DNA of 64,000 nucleotides from Alphaproteobacteria bacterium HGW-Alphaproteobacteria-18 (GTDB lineage Bacteria; Pseudomonadota; Alphaproteobacteria; Caulobacterales; Hyphomonadaceae), in contig PHEH01000011.1 of the NCBI GenBank assembly GCA_002841155.1, positions 1 through 64,000 on the forward strand, read 5' to 3'. Shown here piece after piece: positions 54,642-63,995 of this stretch (positions within the stretch are counted from its first letter, which is position 1; every line of letters starts with the position of its first letter). The position numbers and the translations under genes were made by a program. The notes beneath the pieces were generated by a model. That model did not search any database, was not told where the DNA came from, and saw only the letters and a program-made list of their open reading frames with translations.

Positions 54642-55348
54642 CCGATAGAGTCAATCCGCACAGCTACACAGCCATCCATCGCCGTGAAGGCGATGTAGGT
54701 ATATTTCACGTTCCGGGCGGCGGCGAATTCCTGCCAGGCTTTGTACTCGTGATGGCGCCAGCTGGGATAATTGAAATATTCGTCGAACATCACAATCGAG
54801 CCAGCTTGAAGCCTGTTGCCTGCGGTGTCGAGAATGTATTTCGTCCCGCCATAGAGATCGCAGTCGATATGCAGCAGACTGATGGGTCCAGGGGCCTCTG
54901 CGAGAAAGCCCGGAAGGGTTGCGTCAAACCAGCCGACATGCAGCTTCACATTAGCGGGCACGTTTGGAAGCTGCCGCTTCTGGGTAAAGGCGCCGCGGCG
55001 CTCCAGATGCCCGGCCCAGTCTTCGGGCAGGCCTTCGAAACTGTCAAAGCCGTGCACGGTCTTTGACGTGCGCGACGCGATCTGGCGGATGGAATTGCCG
55101 CCCGCCACGCCGAATTCCATCATCAGGCCTTCGGCCGGGGAACGCTCCATCAGGAAGGCGATATAGGCCGGATAGTTCTCGAAGATCATCGCCTCAGGCA
55201 TGTTGGCCTGAACGTAGTCGGCCGCCTCATTCAGCGCGCGCAGCTGCAGCTGGTAGAGGAGGTTGCGGCCGTAATTCTTGTAGACGACGCGCCGGAGCAG
55301 GCGCTGGACAAGCGAGCGTTTGGGTTTGGCGGGCAAGGTGCGGACCAT
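54638..55348 (-). CDS. TylF/MycF-like methyltransferase
   Basis: A 236-residue class I SAM-dependent methyltransferase of the TylF (macrocin O-methyltransferase) family. Motifs are LMMEFGVAGGNSIRQIA (SAM-binding), VHGFDSFEGLPEDW, ISLLHIDCDLYGGTKYIL and FDEYFNYPSWRHHEYKAW (metal ligands). TylF-like genes outside antibiotic clusters usually modify sugars of surface polysaccharides. The lone gene here, with no glycosyltransferases around, gives no substrate. The ORF reaches 55,408; MVRTLPAKPKR at 55,348 is the preferred start. It overlaps pyrD by four bases tail to tail. Confidence 0.88.
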   Translation of the reverse strand: MVRTLPAKPKRSLVQRLLRRVVYKNYGRNLLYQLQLRALNEAADYVQANMPEAMIFENYPAYIAFLMERSPAEGLMMEFGVAGGNSIRQIASRTSKTVHGFDSFEGLPEDWAGHLERRGAFTQKRQLPNVPANVKLHVGWFDATLPGFLAEAPGPISLLHIDCDLYGGTKYILDTAGNRLQAGSIVMFDEYFNYPSWRHHEYKAWQEFAAARNVKYTYIAFTAMDGCVAVRIDSIG

Positions 55349-55408
55349 GCGGGGCGCTCCGTTATGATGCGAAGCGCCCTGTCTAGCGGGGTGCGGGCAA
55401 GGCCGCAA

Positions 55409-56509
55409 TCAGTCGAGCACAACCACCTGACGCGCGACTGTGCCTTTGTTGTCTTTCAGGTTCTGCATGGCGGCCGTGATGCCATCAAGGCCAATCCGGT
55501 CAGAGATCAGATCGTCAAGATGCAGCCGGCCCTGCTTGTAGAGCTCGACAAGGCGCGGGAAGTCGACCCGGAAACGGTTTGACCCCATGACGGCGCCTTG
55601 CAGGCGTTTTTCGGTGACGAGCAGTTCGATACCGGGGATCTCGATGTTCACGCCAGGCGGGATCATGCCGATGATCGTGGCCACCCCGCGTGGGCGCAGC
55701 ATGTGATAGGCCTGCTCGGCGGTCTGTTTCAGGCCGACGCATTCGAAGGAATAATGCACCCCGCCTTTGGTGAGTTCCTTCACCGCTTCGATGGCGTTGA
55801 CCTTGCCGGGATTGACCAGATCGGTGGCTCCGAACCGCTTGGCGAGCTGCAATTTCTCGTCAGAAAGATCGACCGCGATGATCCGGCTCGCCCCGGCAAT
55901 CGCTGCGCCATTGATCGCGGCGAGGCCGACGCCGCCGCAGCCGACGACGGCAACCGTGGAGCCGGGCTCCACCTGCGCGGAATGGAACACCGATCCGACG
56001 CCCGTAATTACGCCGCAACCGATCAGGCAGGCGCGGTCCATCGGCATGTCCTTGTCGACTGCGCAGAGGGCGTTCTCATGCACTAGGATCTGTTCGGCAA
56101 AGGAGGAAAGGTTCAGGAACTGGCCGACCTTTTCCTTGCCGATGGAGAGGCGGGGCGCTTCGGTCAGGCCGCGCTGGAAATGGTCGCGATTAACGGTGTG
56201 ACAGACCGACATATGCCCGGTGAGGCAGTATTCGCAGGTGCCGCAGAAGGGCGAGAGGATCGAGATCACATGATCGCCTGGCTTCACGGCAGAGACCATC
56301 GAGCCGACCTGTTCGACGATGCCAGCGCTCTCATGGCCTAGGATGACAGGAAGCTCAGCCGGGAAGGCGCCATCCCAGAAGTGGACGTCGGAATGGCAGA
56401 CGCCGATGGCCTTCAGGCGCACCAGCACTTCGCGCGGCCCCGGCTTGGAGATCGTCACGTCTTCAATCGACAACGGCGCCTTAGGCGCCCGCATCACAGC
56501 AGCTTTCAT
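55409..56509 (-). CDS. Zn-dependent alcohol dehydrogenase (MDR family)
   Basis: A 366-residue medium-chain dehydrogenase related to class III/aryl alcohol dehydrogenases. The catalytic zinc ligands are in GVCHSDVHFWDG and LGHESAG, with a later Cys in CLIGCGVITGVG. The structural zinc site is CGTCEYCLTGHMSVC, and the Rossmann motif is VAVVGCGGVGLAA. It oxidises an alcohol with NAD(P)+. The frame continues upstream with a TTG (56,557), but the ATG at 56,509 with gagga upstream is the family start. Substrate is unknown. Confidence 0.93.
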   Translation of the reverse strand: MKAAVMRAPKAPLSIEDVTISKPGPREVLVRLKAIGVCHSDVHFWDGAFPAELPVILGHESAGIVEQVGSMVSAVKPGDHVISILSPFCGTCEYCLTGHMSVCHTVNRDHFQRGLTEAPRLSIGKEKVGQFLNLSSFAEQILVHENALCAVDKDMPMDRACLIGCGVITGVGSVFHSAQVEPGSTVAVVGCGGVGLAAINGAAIAGASRIIAVDLSDEKLQLAKRFGATDLVNPGKVNAIEAVKELTKGGVHYSFECVGLKQTAEQAYHMLRPRGVATIIGMIPPGVNIEIPGIELLVTEKRLQGAVMGSNRFRVDFPRLVELYKQGRLHLDDLISDRIGLDGITAAMQNLKDNKGTVARQVVVLD

Positions 56510-56595
56510 GGCTTGGTTTTCCTCCCGGTCTTCTTGTTTGCGGCAAGTGTCGCGCAAGGAGGCGGCTTTGGCCAGACTGACGCAGGGGGAGGGAA

Positions 56596-57453
56596 TCAGC
56601 CGGGGAGGCTGGCAGCGAGCGCGGTCACGGCGCTGCGGGTGGCGTCATCGGCGGGGAACAGTAACTCAAGGCGAAGATCACGGATGGTGACGTCTTCGCT
56701 CGTGCCGAAATGGGCAATGGTCGAGAGGAAACGCAGCTCCCCGGCAGGCGACGCAAGGGTCAGCGGCACGAGGGGGCTGCGCAGGGGCGGGCTGTGGGCA
56801 AGGGGATGGCGGAGCGCAGCGGCCTGAAGGCGCGCGGCAAGCCCGGCGAGCACCGGATCATCGGCCGCTTCGAGGGCTTCCAGCTGGATGCGGCTTTGCA
56901 TTTCGGCGATCATCTCGGCGAGGTTGACGATCACGCCGCTGGCGGCGGCCTCACTGGTGAGCAGGTGGATGAGATTGGTTTCACCCGCGCTTTCCCCGGC
57001 CTGAAGCCCGGCGAGCAGCGCGGTGGCCACGGGGCTTGCCTCCAGCACATTCCAGTGCCGGTCACACAGCAGCGAGGGCCAGGGCGCATGCCGGGCCATC
57101 ATTTCCGAGAGAATCTGCCGGAACGGGCCAAGCGCTTCGGAGGTGAGCGGGGAAGCCGGATAGACAGCGGCATAGCCGGCGGCCTGAAGCAGGCTGTTCT
57201 GCGCGCTCAGCGGCAGGAGCAGTCCTTCGGCCAGCTGCAGCACCATCTCGCGGCTGGGATTGGCGCGGCCGGTTTCCAGGAAGGAAAGATGGCGGGCAGA
57301 GATGTCGCACGCGAGCGCAAGGTCGAGCTGGCTGAGCCGCCGCGCGGCGCGGAAACGGCGCAGTTGCCCCGCAAAGCTTGCGGCATCGGGCAGGGGTGTG
57401 GGGGCGCGGTCCGGCATCCGCGCTAGATGCCATTGCCGGGAAACGGCGTCCAT
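56596..57453 (-). CDS. XRE regulator with MmyB-like ligand domain
   Basis: A 285-residue regulator: N-terminal helix-turn-helix (FAGQLRRFRAARRLSQLDLA; ACDISARHLSFLETGRANPS; REMVLQLAEGLLLPL), then a MmyB-like ligand-binding domain (PWPSLLCDRHWNVLEASPVA; GETNLIHLLTSEAA). MmyB-type domains are thought to bind fatty-acid-like or other small ligands. It is divergent from the membrane protein at 57,531 (77 bases between), its most likely target besides itself. The start could also be the ATG at 57,417. Confidence 0.9.
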   Translation of the reverse strand: MDAVSRQWHLARMPDRAPTPLPDAASFAGQLRRFRAARRLSQLDLALACDISARHLSFLETGRANPSREMVLQLAEGLLLPLSAQNSLLQAAGYAAVYPASPLTSEALGPFRQILSEMMARHAPWPSLLCDRHWNVLEASPVATALLAGLQAGESAGETNLIHLLTSEAAASGVIVNLAEMIAEMQSRIQLEALEAADDPVLAGLAARLQAAALRHPLAHSPPLRSPLVPLTLASPAGELRFLSTIAHFGTSEDVTIRDLRLELLFPADDATRSAVTALAASLPG

Positions 57454-57530
57454 GACCTGCAAGGTAATTGCCGCGCCTACGCTGGCCGTCGCAATCTGCC
57501 GCCATCCGATATCTCATCAGGGAGCAGACA

Positions 57531-57959
57531 ATGAGCGGTCTTTGGAAGAACTGGATGGTGGCCTGGTGTGGCGGGGTTATTCTCTTTGGCGCGGTGCTCG
57601 CTGCGGGGGGATTGCCGGCGACCGATGGCGCGGTGACCGTCCTCTACAACCTTCTGGGCGGCCTCGCCCCTGGCGCGCTGAACCTTGATGCGCCCGGCAT
57701 GCGCTTTTCCATCGCCCTGATGGGCGCGGTGACCCTCGGCTGGGGGCTGACGATCCTGCTGCTGCTGCCGGCGATCCACGCAGCCGGCGCGCCGGCCTGG
57801 CGCGGCCTGACACTGGCGCTGGCCGCCTGGTATGTGATCGACGGGGCCCTGTCAGCGGCTACGGGCTTTGCGCTGAACATCGTGCCGAATACGGCGCTGG
57901 CCTTGGCCTATCTGGTGCCCGTGCTGGCCAGCGGCGCGCTGCGCCCCGCTGGCCGTTGA
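57531..57959 (+). CDS. four-TM membrane protein under XRE/MmyB regulator
   Basis: A 142-residue membrane protein with four hydrophobic segments (VAWCGGVILFGAVLAAGG; FSIALMGAVTLGWGLTILLL; WRGLTLALAAWYVIDGALS; TALALAYLVPVLASGAL). No active-site motif is seen and I do not recognise the family by name. The ATG at 57,531 has gggag upstream. It is divergent from the XRE/MmyB regulator, the usual layout for a regulated gene pair. Confidence 0.8.
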   Translation: MSGLWKNWMVAWCGGVILFGAVLAAGGLPATDGAVTVLYNLLGGLAPGALNLDAPGMRFSIALMGAVTLGWGLTILLLLPAIHAAGAPAWRGLTLALAAWYVIDGALSAATGFALNIVPNTALALAYLVPVLASGALRPAGR

Positions 57960-57972
57960 CGGGTTGGGCTGA

Positions 57973-58722
57973 TCAACCATCAAGACAGGCGCGCAGCATA
58001 TCAATCATTGCGGCCTTCTGCGCGCCGGTTGCGCCATCCCACATTTCGTCATGACGCAGATTGTCTGCCTTGCGGATCAGCATGTTGAACTCTGCCTGCT
58101 CTGTAGGCGCGGGCAGCACGCCGGGGTCGGCAGGGAAATCCGAGGACCGGAGGGAACAGATGTGCGGCGAAGCTGTCCGGGGCAGAGCCATACGCCGATT
58201 GTCGAGGGTCAATACGGCGCCGGCGGCATCGGGATGGCGGGTGGCCAGAAGCATGGCGATATCTCCGCCATTGGAATGACCCACCAGCAGGACAGGCGCG
58301 TCGCTTGCCAGACCCTCCTGTCGCAACGCCTCCATCACATGAAGAGTTCCTGAGGCTCCCCGCTCCCAGGCAGGCATCCGGCCTTCGGCGATGTTTCCAT
58401 CGCTGGGAAGGGGAGGATCGCCTGGCAGATCAAATTGCGGCGCAGCGACGACATATCCCAGGCGGACCAATTCGCCGGCGAGGAATGAATAGTCTGCACC
58501 CAGATTTCCGTAGCCGTGGGCCAGTATGGCAAGAGGCTTCGGGTGTTCCGCTTCGGCGCCAAACAGCGCAGTTGGGATGGGCCTGTCATCCGCGGGATTT
58601 ACGTAATCGCGACTGATTGCGCCGGGCGCAGGCACGTGCAGCGCGCCGCCCTCATTGGCGGTGCAGGAGAGAAGCAGCAGAATGGGCACAAGCAGAATGG
58701 CCAGAGACCCGCGTGTCGGCAT
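57973..58722 (-). CDS. alpha/beta hydrolase lipoprotein
   Basis: A 249-residue secreted alpha/beta hydrolase. The signal LAILLVPILLLLSCTANEG ends in a lipobox (LLSC). The oxyanion block LAILAHGYGNLGAD and the nucleophile elbow LLVGHSNGGDIAML (Ser) are present; the family resembles predicted dienelactone-hydrolase-like or PET-hydrolase-fold enzymes. The acid and His of the triad are not certain. It is followed by the alkaline phosphatase gene on the same strand. Substrate is unknown. Confidence 0.85.
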   Translation of the reverse strand: MPTRGSLAILLVPILLLLSCTANEGGALHVPAPGAISRDYVNPADDRPIPTALFGAEAEHPKPLAILAHGYGNLGADYSFLAGELVRLGYVVAAPQFDLPGDPPLPSDGNIAEGRMPAWERGASGTLHVMEALRQEGLASDAPVLLVGHSNGGDIAMLLATRHPDAAGAVLTLDNRRMALPRTASPHICSLRSSDFPADPGVLPAPTEQAEFNMLIRKADNLRHDEMWDGATGAQKAAMIDMLRACLDG

Positions 58723-58769
58723 GTGATTTCTGCTTTCTGCCTGCTCTGTTTGCCTGCTGCGTGCCGGGC

Positions 58770-60356
58770 TCAGTCCGCGTCCGGCGCCGGGATGAGGCCG
58801 ATGGCGCGGCCCATGATGTGGAAGATCTCGTTCTGTTCGATCACGCCAGAGACGAGATTTGCGCCGGGGCCGGAGGCGAAGGCGGCAACATCTTCGCCGC
58901 CATGGGTCTCTGAATAGAGCGGCACGAGGGCTTGCTGCCGGAAGTCGGCTGCCAGGGTGTCGACGCCTGTGAGGTCATAGCGTTTGCAATCATATTCGGG
59001 CTTGCCATCAGCGTCCTTGCCGGTCTCGCGGCAGGCGCCGGGGCCGTTGGCATAGGAAAGGGTAGTGTAGGGCAATCCGTCTGCGCCGAGCGATCCGCCT
59101 TCGGCAGACGCGCCGGCCGTCACGATCCCGAGGATCGGATTGCCGCGCTGCGGATAGCCATTGATTGTCAGGGTGTGGGAATGGTCGGCGGTCACGATGA
59201 TCAGCGTGTCGTCGCGGCTGGTCATCTCCAGCGCGGCGGCGACGGCAGCGTCAAAGGCGAGGGTGTCCTCCAGGGCGCGGATGGCATTCCCGGCATGGTG
59301 GGCATGGTCGATCCGGCCACCTTCGACCATCAGGACGAAACCATCAGGGTTCTGAGCAAGGCGCGTAATGGCAGCCCGCGTCATTTCCTCAAGGGAGGGC
59401 TCGCCTGCCTTGTCTTCTTCGCGGTCGAGTTCGTATTGCATGTGGGAGGGCTCAAACAGGCCGAGCACTTTCACGCCGGAGGTGAAGTCCACGCCGTCAA
59501 AGCCGGCCTTGTCAAACAGGGTGACACGTTCGCCGCCTTTGGCCGCCCAGTCTTCCATCAGGTTGCGGCCATCGGCGCGCTCGCCTGACTGGTCGGGATA
59601 TTCCGGGTCCGGCATTTCCTTGGGCAGAAATTTTGAGCGGCCCCCACCGAGGATCACGTCAAAGTCGCTGGCGGCGCCCTCGATCAGCTGGCGGGCGATG
59701 TCCTTGCAGGTGTCTGACGATGCGCCGCGCATGTCGGCATCCGCTTCCCAGTTGCGGTGGGGCACCTTGGCGAAGGTCGCGGCGGGCGTGGCATGGGTGA
59801 TGCGGGCGGTTGAGACGACGCCGGTGGCAAGGCCCGAACGCTGGGCGATCTCGAACAGGGTGTCGGCTTCGGCGCCCTGGACGCTGGCGCAATTGCCGAA
59901 ATTGGCGGCGCTGGACACGCCCAGGAAGCCGGATTTGGTCTTGAGGCCAGAGACGATCGCCGTGGCGGTCCCGGCTGAATCGGAGACCTGATAATCATGG
60001 CTGTAGGTCTTGGAGAGAGCAGCCCAGGGCAGGGTGTCCATGGCCAGCCGGTAGCTTTCGCCATCCACTCCGGCCGATTGACCGGCATAGATGCGCGAGG
60101 CGGTAATCGTGGAAACGCCCATTCCATCCCCGATGAACAGGATCACATTCTTCGCCGGCTTGATGCCGCGCTCGGCGATACGGGCCTCAACGGCGCTGGC
60201 GGCAGATTTGTAATACGCGTCTTCCGCCTGGATCGGCAGGACGGGCACATTGCCGGAGCGCGTCTGCATGGCGGGCGCGCCGCTGGTTGCGACAGCCGCA
60301 GCGCAGGCGGCGGCGAGGGCGAGCGTGGAAACAAGAGCGGCAACAGCCAGGCGCAT
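58770..60356 (-). CDS. phoA: alkaline phosphatase (PhoA family)
   Basis: A 528-residue periplasmic or lipid-anchored alkaline phosphatase. The signal MRLAVAALVSTLALAAAC ends with a Cys in a lipobox-like context. Catalytic features are NVILFIGDGMGVSTI (metal Asp), VSDSAGTATAIVSG (nucleophile Ser), MVEGGRIDHAHHAGNA and TADHSHTLTING with ETHGGEDV near the end. It releases phosphate from monoesters using two Zn and one Mg. With PhoD at 36,347 the window carries two unrelated phosphatases for phosphate scavenging. The ATG at 60,395 is less likely. Confidence 0.95.
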   Translation of the reverse strand: MRLAVAALVSTLALAAACAAAVATSGAPAMQTRSGNVPVLPIQAEDAYYKSAASAVEARIAERGIKPAKNVILFIGDGMGVSTITASRIYAGQSAGVDGESYRLAMDTLPWAALSKTYSHDYQVSDSAGTATAIVSGLKTKSGFLGVSSAANFGNCASVQGAEADTLFEIAQRSGLATGVVSTARITHATPAATFAKVPHRNWEADADMRGASSDTCKDIARQLIEGAASDFDVILGGGRSKFLPKEMPDPEYPDQSGERADGRNLMEDWAAKGGERVTLFDKAGFDGVDFTSGVKVLGLFEPSHMQYELDREEDKAGEPSLEEMTRAAITRLAQNPDGFVLMVEGGRIDHAHHAGNAIRALEDTLAFDAAVAAALEMTSRDDTLIIVTADHSHTLTINGYPQRGNPILGIVTAGASAEGGSLGADGLPYTTLSYANGPGACRETGKDADGKPEYDCKRYDLTGVDTLAADFRQQALVPLYSETHGGEDVAAFASGPGANLVSGVIEQNEIFHIMGRAIGLIPAPDAD

Positions 60357-60423
60357 GGGGGCCTCCTTCGGGCAAGGATCACATCCCCCGCGCATAGACC
60401 AATCCTGTGACAGTTACGAGAAT

Positions 60424-61356
60424 TTATACCGCGCGCGGGACGCTTTGGCGCTGTGCCAGCCAGACGGCGACAAGGATTGTCGCCGCGCCCGCTGCCTGGA
60501 GGGCGGTCAGCGGCTCGTCAAACAGTTTCCAGGCAATGGCGGCCGCAACAACCGGCTGGGCCAGCACAAGGATTCCGGCAACGGCAGTATTGGTCCAGCC
60601 AAGCCCCGAGACAATCAGGCCTTGGCCCATGACGTGCGCCACAATCGCAAGACCGAGGGGTACGATAAATCCGTTTGCGCTCATTGGCAGTGCCCGTTCG
60701 CCAGCCAGGAGAACAATGATGAAGGCAACAATCGATTCCACCACGCTCAGCCAGAAGATGGCCTCGATGCCGCTGAGATTCCGGCGGCCGAGCTTTGAGA
60801 GCATCATGTAGCCGGCAACGAAGCCGGCCGCCGCCAAGGCAAAGAGATCGCCCTTCAGACCGCCCGTGTGCAGCGCGGTGCCACCAAGCGACAGGGCGGC
60901 CGCTCCGCAGATCGCCAGGCTGGCTGCCACAAACCAGTGCATGCCGGGGCGCTCCTTCAGGAACAGCCAGGCCACAATGCCGACACCGACATTTCCGAGG
61001 TTAACGATGAAGGTCGCGTTGGAGACGCTCGTCATCGTCAGCGCCCAGTGCCAGAGCGCGATGTCGATGGCGAAGAAGGTACCCGCAAGGATGATGAATT
61101 TGTTGGGGGGCCGGGGCAGGCGGCGATGGATCAGCAGGACCAGCCCGAAAAGGATCGGGGTCGCAAAGATGTAGCGCCACATGGCGATGGCTTGCGGGCC
61201 AAGCTCATTGCCGAACTCCTGGATGCCGATGCGCAGACCAATGGGCGCAAAGCCTATGGCGACGCCGCCGCCCAGCACCATGAGCGGGCCAAGCCAGCTG
61301 CGTGCAGGTGGCAGGGAAACTGGGAGGGGCGCTGCGGCCGGGGAGGTTTGGGTCAT
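60424..61356 (-). CDS. EamA-family DMT transporter
   Basis: A 310-residue DMT-superfamily transporter with about ten membrane segments (WLGPLMVLGGGVAIGFAPIG; VSNATFIVNLGNVGVGIVAW; GQGLIVSGLGWTNTAVAGIL). The two EamA repeats end FLKERPG and LFDEPLTALQ as is usual. It overlaps gluQ by four bases upstream (61,353-61,356), so the two are co-transcribed. Third EamA-type transporter of the window; substrate unknown. Confidence 0.92.
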   Translation of the reverse strand: MTQTSPAAAPLPVSLPPARSWLGPLMVLGGGVAIGFAPIGLRIGIQEFGNELGPQAIAMWRYIFATPILFGLVLLIHRRLPRPPNKFIILAGTFFAIDIALWHWALTMTSVSNATFIVNLGNVGVGIVAWLFLKERPGMHWFVAASLAICGAAALSLGGTALHTGGLKGDLFALAAAGFVAGYMMLSKLGRRNLSGIEAIFWLSVVESIVAFIIVLLAGERALPMSANGFIVPLGLAIVAHVMGQGLIVSGLGWTNTAVAGILVLAQPVVAAAIAWKLFDEPLTALQAAGAATILVAVWLAQRQSVPRAV

Positions 61357-62198
61357 GCGGGCGCTGTCATGGCCCGAATATCGGCTGGCGTCATCCCCTC
61401 GGCGCGGTAGGCGGCCAGACTTTTGTCAGCATTGCGTTTGGAGAGCTTTTTCCCGTCAGCCCCGAGGAGCAGGGGATGGAACCGGTAAACCGGCTGGGGC
61501 CAGCCCATCAGCGCCTGAAGCAGGGCATGGATGGCGGTCACGGCGCGCAGGTCTTCTCCGCGCACAACATGGGTGATGCCCTGAAGCGCGTCATCGTGGC
61601 AGCAGGCAAGGTGATAGCTGGCCGGCGTGTCCTTGCGCGCCAGCACAACATCCCCAAACGGGGCCGGGTCGGCGGAGATGCGGGCGCGGCCGGATGGCGT
61701 CTCTTCGATATAGCAGAGGCCGCTCCAGCCGCCGGCCAGGGCGGACCGGGCCGCCACAAGCGACAGGCGCCAGGCAAAGGGGGCGTTATGGGCCAGGCGC
61801 CCGGCTTCTTCGTTTGGTGAAAGCGGGCGGCTGACAAAGCCTGCCTCATCGGGATCGGCCCCGGCAGGGAGGCTGGAGGCGATTTCGCGGCGTGTCCGGA
61901 AGCAGCGATAGATCAGGCCCTTGTCGCGGAGTGTGTCCAGAACGGCACTATATTCCGGAAAATGATCTGACTGGCGCCGGATCGCGCCCGTCCAGGACAG
62001 GCCAAGCCAGGCAAGATCCTCAAGGATGCCCGCCTCAAACTCAGCTTTGCAGCGGGTCTGGTCGATGTCTTCTATTCTCAGGCGGACCTCGCCGCCTGCC
62101 TCGGCGGCCGCAGCCCAGACATTGAAAGCCGACAGCGCATGCCCAAGATGAAGGCGGCCGGTGGGCGAGGGCGCGAAACGCGTGATATAGTCAGACAT
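61353..62198 (-). CDS. gluQ: glutamyl-Q tRNA(Asp) synthetase
   Basis: A 281-residue truncated GluRS paralogue (catalytic domain only) that attaches glutamate to queuosine-34 of tRNA(Asp). The HIGH-like motif is FAPSPTGRLHLGHAL, the RIEDIDQTRC block follows, and the KMSKS-like motif is LGADGKKLSKRNADK. E. coli GluQ-RS holds a zinc ion through Cys-x-Cys and a later Tyr/Cys pair; here the site reads YRCFRTRRE, with one Cys and no partner, so zinc is probably absent. It is coupled to the DMT transporter. Confidence 0.95.
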   Translation of the reverse strand: MSDYITRFAPSPTGRLHLGHALSAFNVWAAAAEAGGEVRLRIEDIDQTRCKAEFEAGILEDLAWLGLSWTGAIRRQSDHFPEYSAVLDTLRDKGLIYRCFRTRREIASSLPAGADPDEAGFVSRPLSPNEEAGRLAHNAPFAWRLSLVAARSALAGGWSGLCYIEETPSGRARISADPAPFGDVVLARKDTPASYHLACCHDDALQGITHVVRGEDLRAVTAIHALLQALMGWPQPVYRFHPLLLGADGKKLSKRNADKSLAAYRAEGMTPADIRAMTAPA

Positions 62199-62278
62199 CG
62201 GCGCCCCCTAGCGGCGTTTCCCTGTTGCAAGGAACTGGCAGGAACCGTATCGCCTTGAACCAGATAAGGTAAACTCTG

Positions 62279-63340
62279 ATGTCGATCTCAGGATGGGCGA
62301 AAACCGCAGAAGCCTGGCTGATGGCGCATGTGCCCGGCGCCGACTGGCTCATGCTGTTTGGGGCCGCCATGGTTGTGGTTACCGGGCTGGCGCTGCTGAT
62401 CTGGTTTCTGCGCCTCGCAATCGGTGCCATCGGCACGATTTCCACTGAAGGCAAGGCGCGCGCCGCGCGCCGGCGCAATGCACCGGGCTTTCGGATCCTG
62501 ATCTCATCGCCGCCGAAGGACCGTCCGGCGGGAAAATGGCTCGAAGCGGCGCTCTCGCAATATCTTCCGGTCTTCAGCTTTGGCGCTCCGTTCAGTCTCG
62601 TTCCTATGGGCACGATGAAAGGCGGGCTGGAGAGCCGCGCCATCGCCCGCGCCCGCAAGCGCATGGCGACGGCCGATGCCGACATGTTTCTCTGGGCGAG
62701 CCGGACAGGCAATGGCGAACGTGGCCTTGAGCTGCACTGCCTCAGCCGGGGTGGCGGTCTGACGGCGGCAGAGGCGCGGCTGTTTACCCTTGCCCTTCCC
62801 GGCTCCCGCAAGGTTCGTACGGATGACTTGGCCCGCGCCGCAGCCTATCTCGTGACCAAGCAGCTGCAACCTGCACTCAGCGATCCGCAGGCTTTCCGGG
62901 CTGAGAAGATACGCTTGCTTGCAAATGACCTGGATTCCCTGCTGGCAGGCGAGCCGGCGATCTCGGCCAGCCTGCGCGCGGAAATCGAGGCTGATTTCTG
63001 CGCCTCAGGCGTGCGGGTGGCTGAAGAGCTTGGTGATGTTTCGGCGCTCGACAAGGTGATCGTCATGCGCCGCAAGCATCTTGAGACGGCGAGTGAAGCC
63101 GCAGATACCGGCCGTGTGCTTCAGGCCCGGTTGGAGCTTGGCCGCGCGCTGATCGTGCGCGCGGAGAAGCAGTTCGATCAGAATGTGGTGCGCGAAGCGA
63201 TCACCCAGCTCTCTCAGGCGGTGGAAGGTCTGCGAGCTGATCCGATGATCCTGCGGGCGCAATCTGCCTCTGACGCCCTGTTCAAGGCGCAGTCGATGAT
63301 TGAGTCGCGCAAGCGCTTCTCGCTCAACTTCGGCTCCTGA
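62279..63340 (+). CDS. membrane-anchored orphan protein
   Basis: A 353-residue protein with one membrane helix near the N-terminus (residues about 21-47, ADWLMLFGAAMVVVTGLALL) and a soluble remainder. The body starts with GFRILISSPPKDRPAGKWLE, has a predicted strand-rich middle (ADADMFLWASRTGNGERGLE) and ends with helical repeats like a TPR (VLQARLELGRALIVRAEKQF; NVVREAITQLSQAVEGL). I do not recognise the family. It is divergent from gluQ and convergent with msrA. Confidence 0.7.
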   Translation: MSISGWAKTAEAWLMAHVPGADWLMLFGAAMVVVTGLALLIWFLRLAIGAIGTISTEGKARAARRRNAPGFRILISSPPKDRPAGKWLEAALSQYLPVFSFGAPFSLVPMGTMKGGLESRAIARARKRMATADADMFLWASRTGNGERGLELHCLSRGGGLTAAEARLFTLALPGSRKVRTDDLARAAAYLVTKQLQPALSDPQAFRAEKIRLLANDLDSLLAGEPAISASLRAEIEADFCASGVRVAEELGDVSALDKVIVMRRKHLETASEAADTGRVLQARLELGRALIVRAEKQFDQNVVREAITQLSQAVEGLRADPMILRAQSASDALFKAQSMIESRKRFSLNFGS

Positions 63341-63353
63341 TCCCGCCTATCAA

Positions 63354-63995
63354 TCAAGCGTTCTGAGGCAGGGGACAGCTCACGCCCGTTCCGCCGATGC
63401 CGCAATAGCCGTGCGGGTTCTTGGCGAGGTATTGCTGGTGATTTTCTTCCGCCAGATAGAGGGTATCGAGGGGTTTGACCTCGCTGGTGACTTTCTCGCG
63501 GTGGCCGGAAGCGGCCAGCGCTTTTTCATAATCCGCGATCATCTGGCGAGCTGTGGCTTCCTGCTCGGGCGAGCGGTAATAGAGGGCGGAGCGGTATTGC
63601 GTGCCGATATCATTGCCCTGGCGCATGCCCTGGGTCGGGTCATGGCTTTCCAGGAAGAGTTTGACCAGGGCAGCAAAGCTGACCTCTTTGGGGTCAAACT
63701 GCACTTCCACAATCTCGGTATGCCCGGTGCGGCCTGAGCAGACCTCTTCATAGGTCGGATTGGGCGTGACGCCGCCGGCATAGCCGACGCGGGTAAGCCA
63801 GACGCCGGGCGTTTTCCAGAAAATCCGCTCAGCGCCCCAGAAACAACCGAGCCCGAAGATCGCCGTTTCGATACCCTCCGGCGGGGCCGCGTTGAGCGGG
63901 CGGCCAAAAACGAAATGGGTGTCAGCTGTCGGAATTGCGGCGGGGCGGCCTTTCAGGGCGGTTTCGGTGGTCGGCAGGTCGAGGTTTTTCTTCAT
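63354..63995 (-). CDS. msrA: peptide methionine sulfoxide reductase A
   Basis: A 213-residue cytosolic MsrA. The catalytic motif is [14 protein letters not shown], with [33 protein letters not shown] and the C-terminal resolving-cysteine region [15 protein letters not shown]. This is the classical form, reduced by thioredoxin, and differs from the lipoprotein MsrA at 43,936. The gene is complete; its ATG is five bases from the window's end. Confidence 0.95.
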   Translation of the reverse strand: MKKNLDLPTTETALKGRPAAIPTADTHFVFGRPLNAAPPEGIETAIFGLGCFWGAERIFWKTPGVWLTRVGYAGGVTPNPTYEEVCSGRTGHTEIVEVQFDPKEVSFAALVKLFLESHDPTQGMRQGNDIGTQYRSALYYRSPEQEATARQMIADYEKALAASGHREKVTSEVKPLDTLYLAEENHQQYLAKNPHGYCGIGGTGVSCPLPQNA

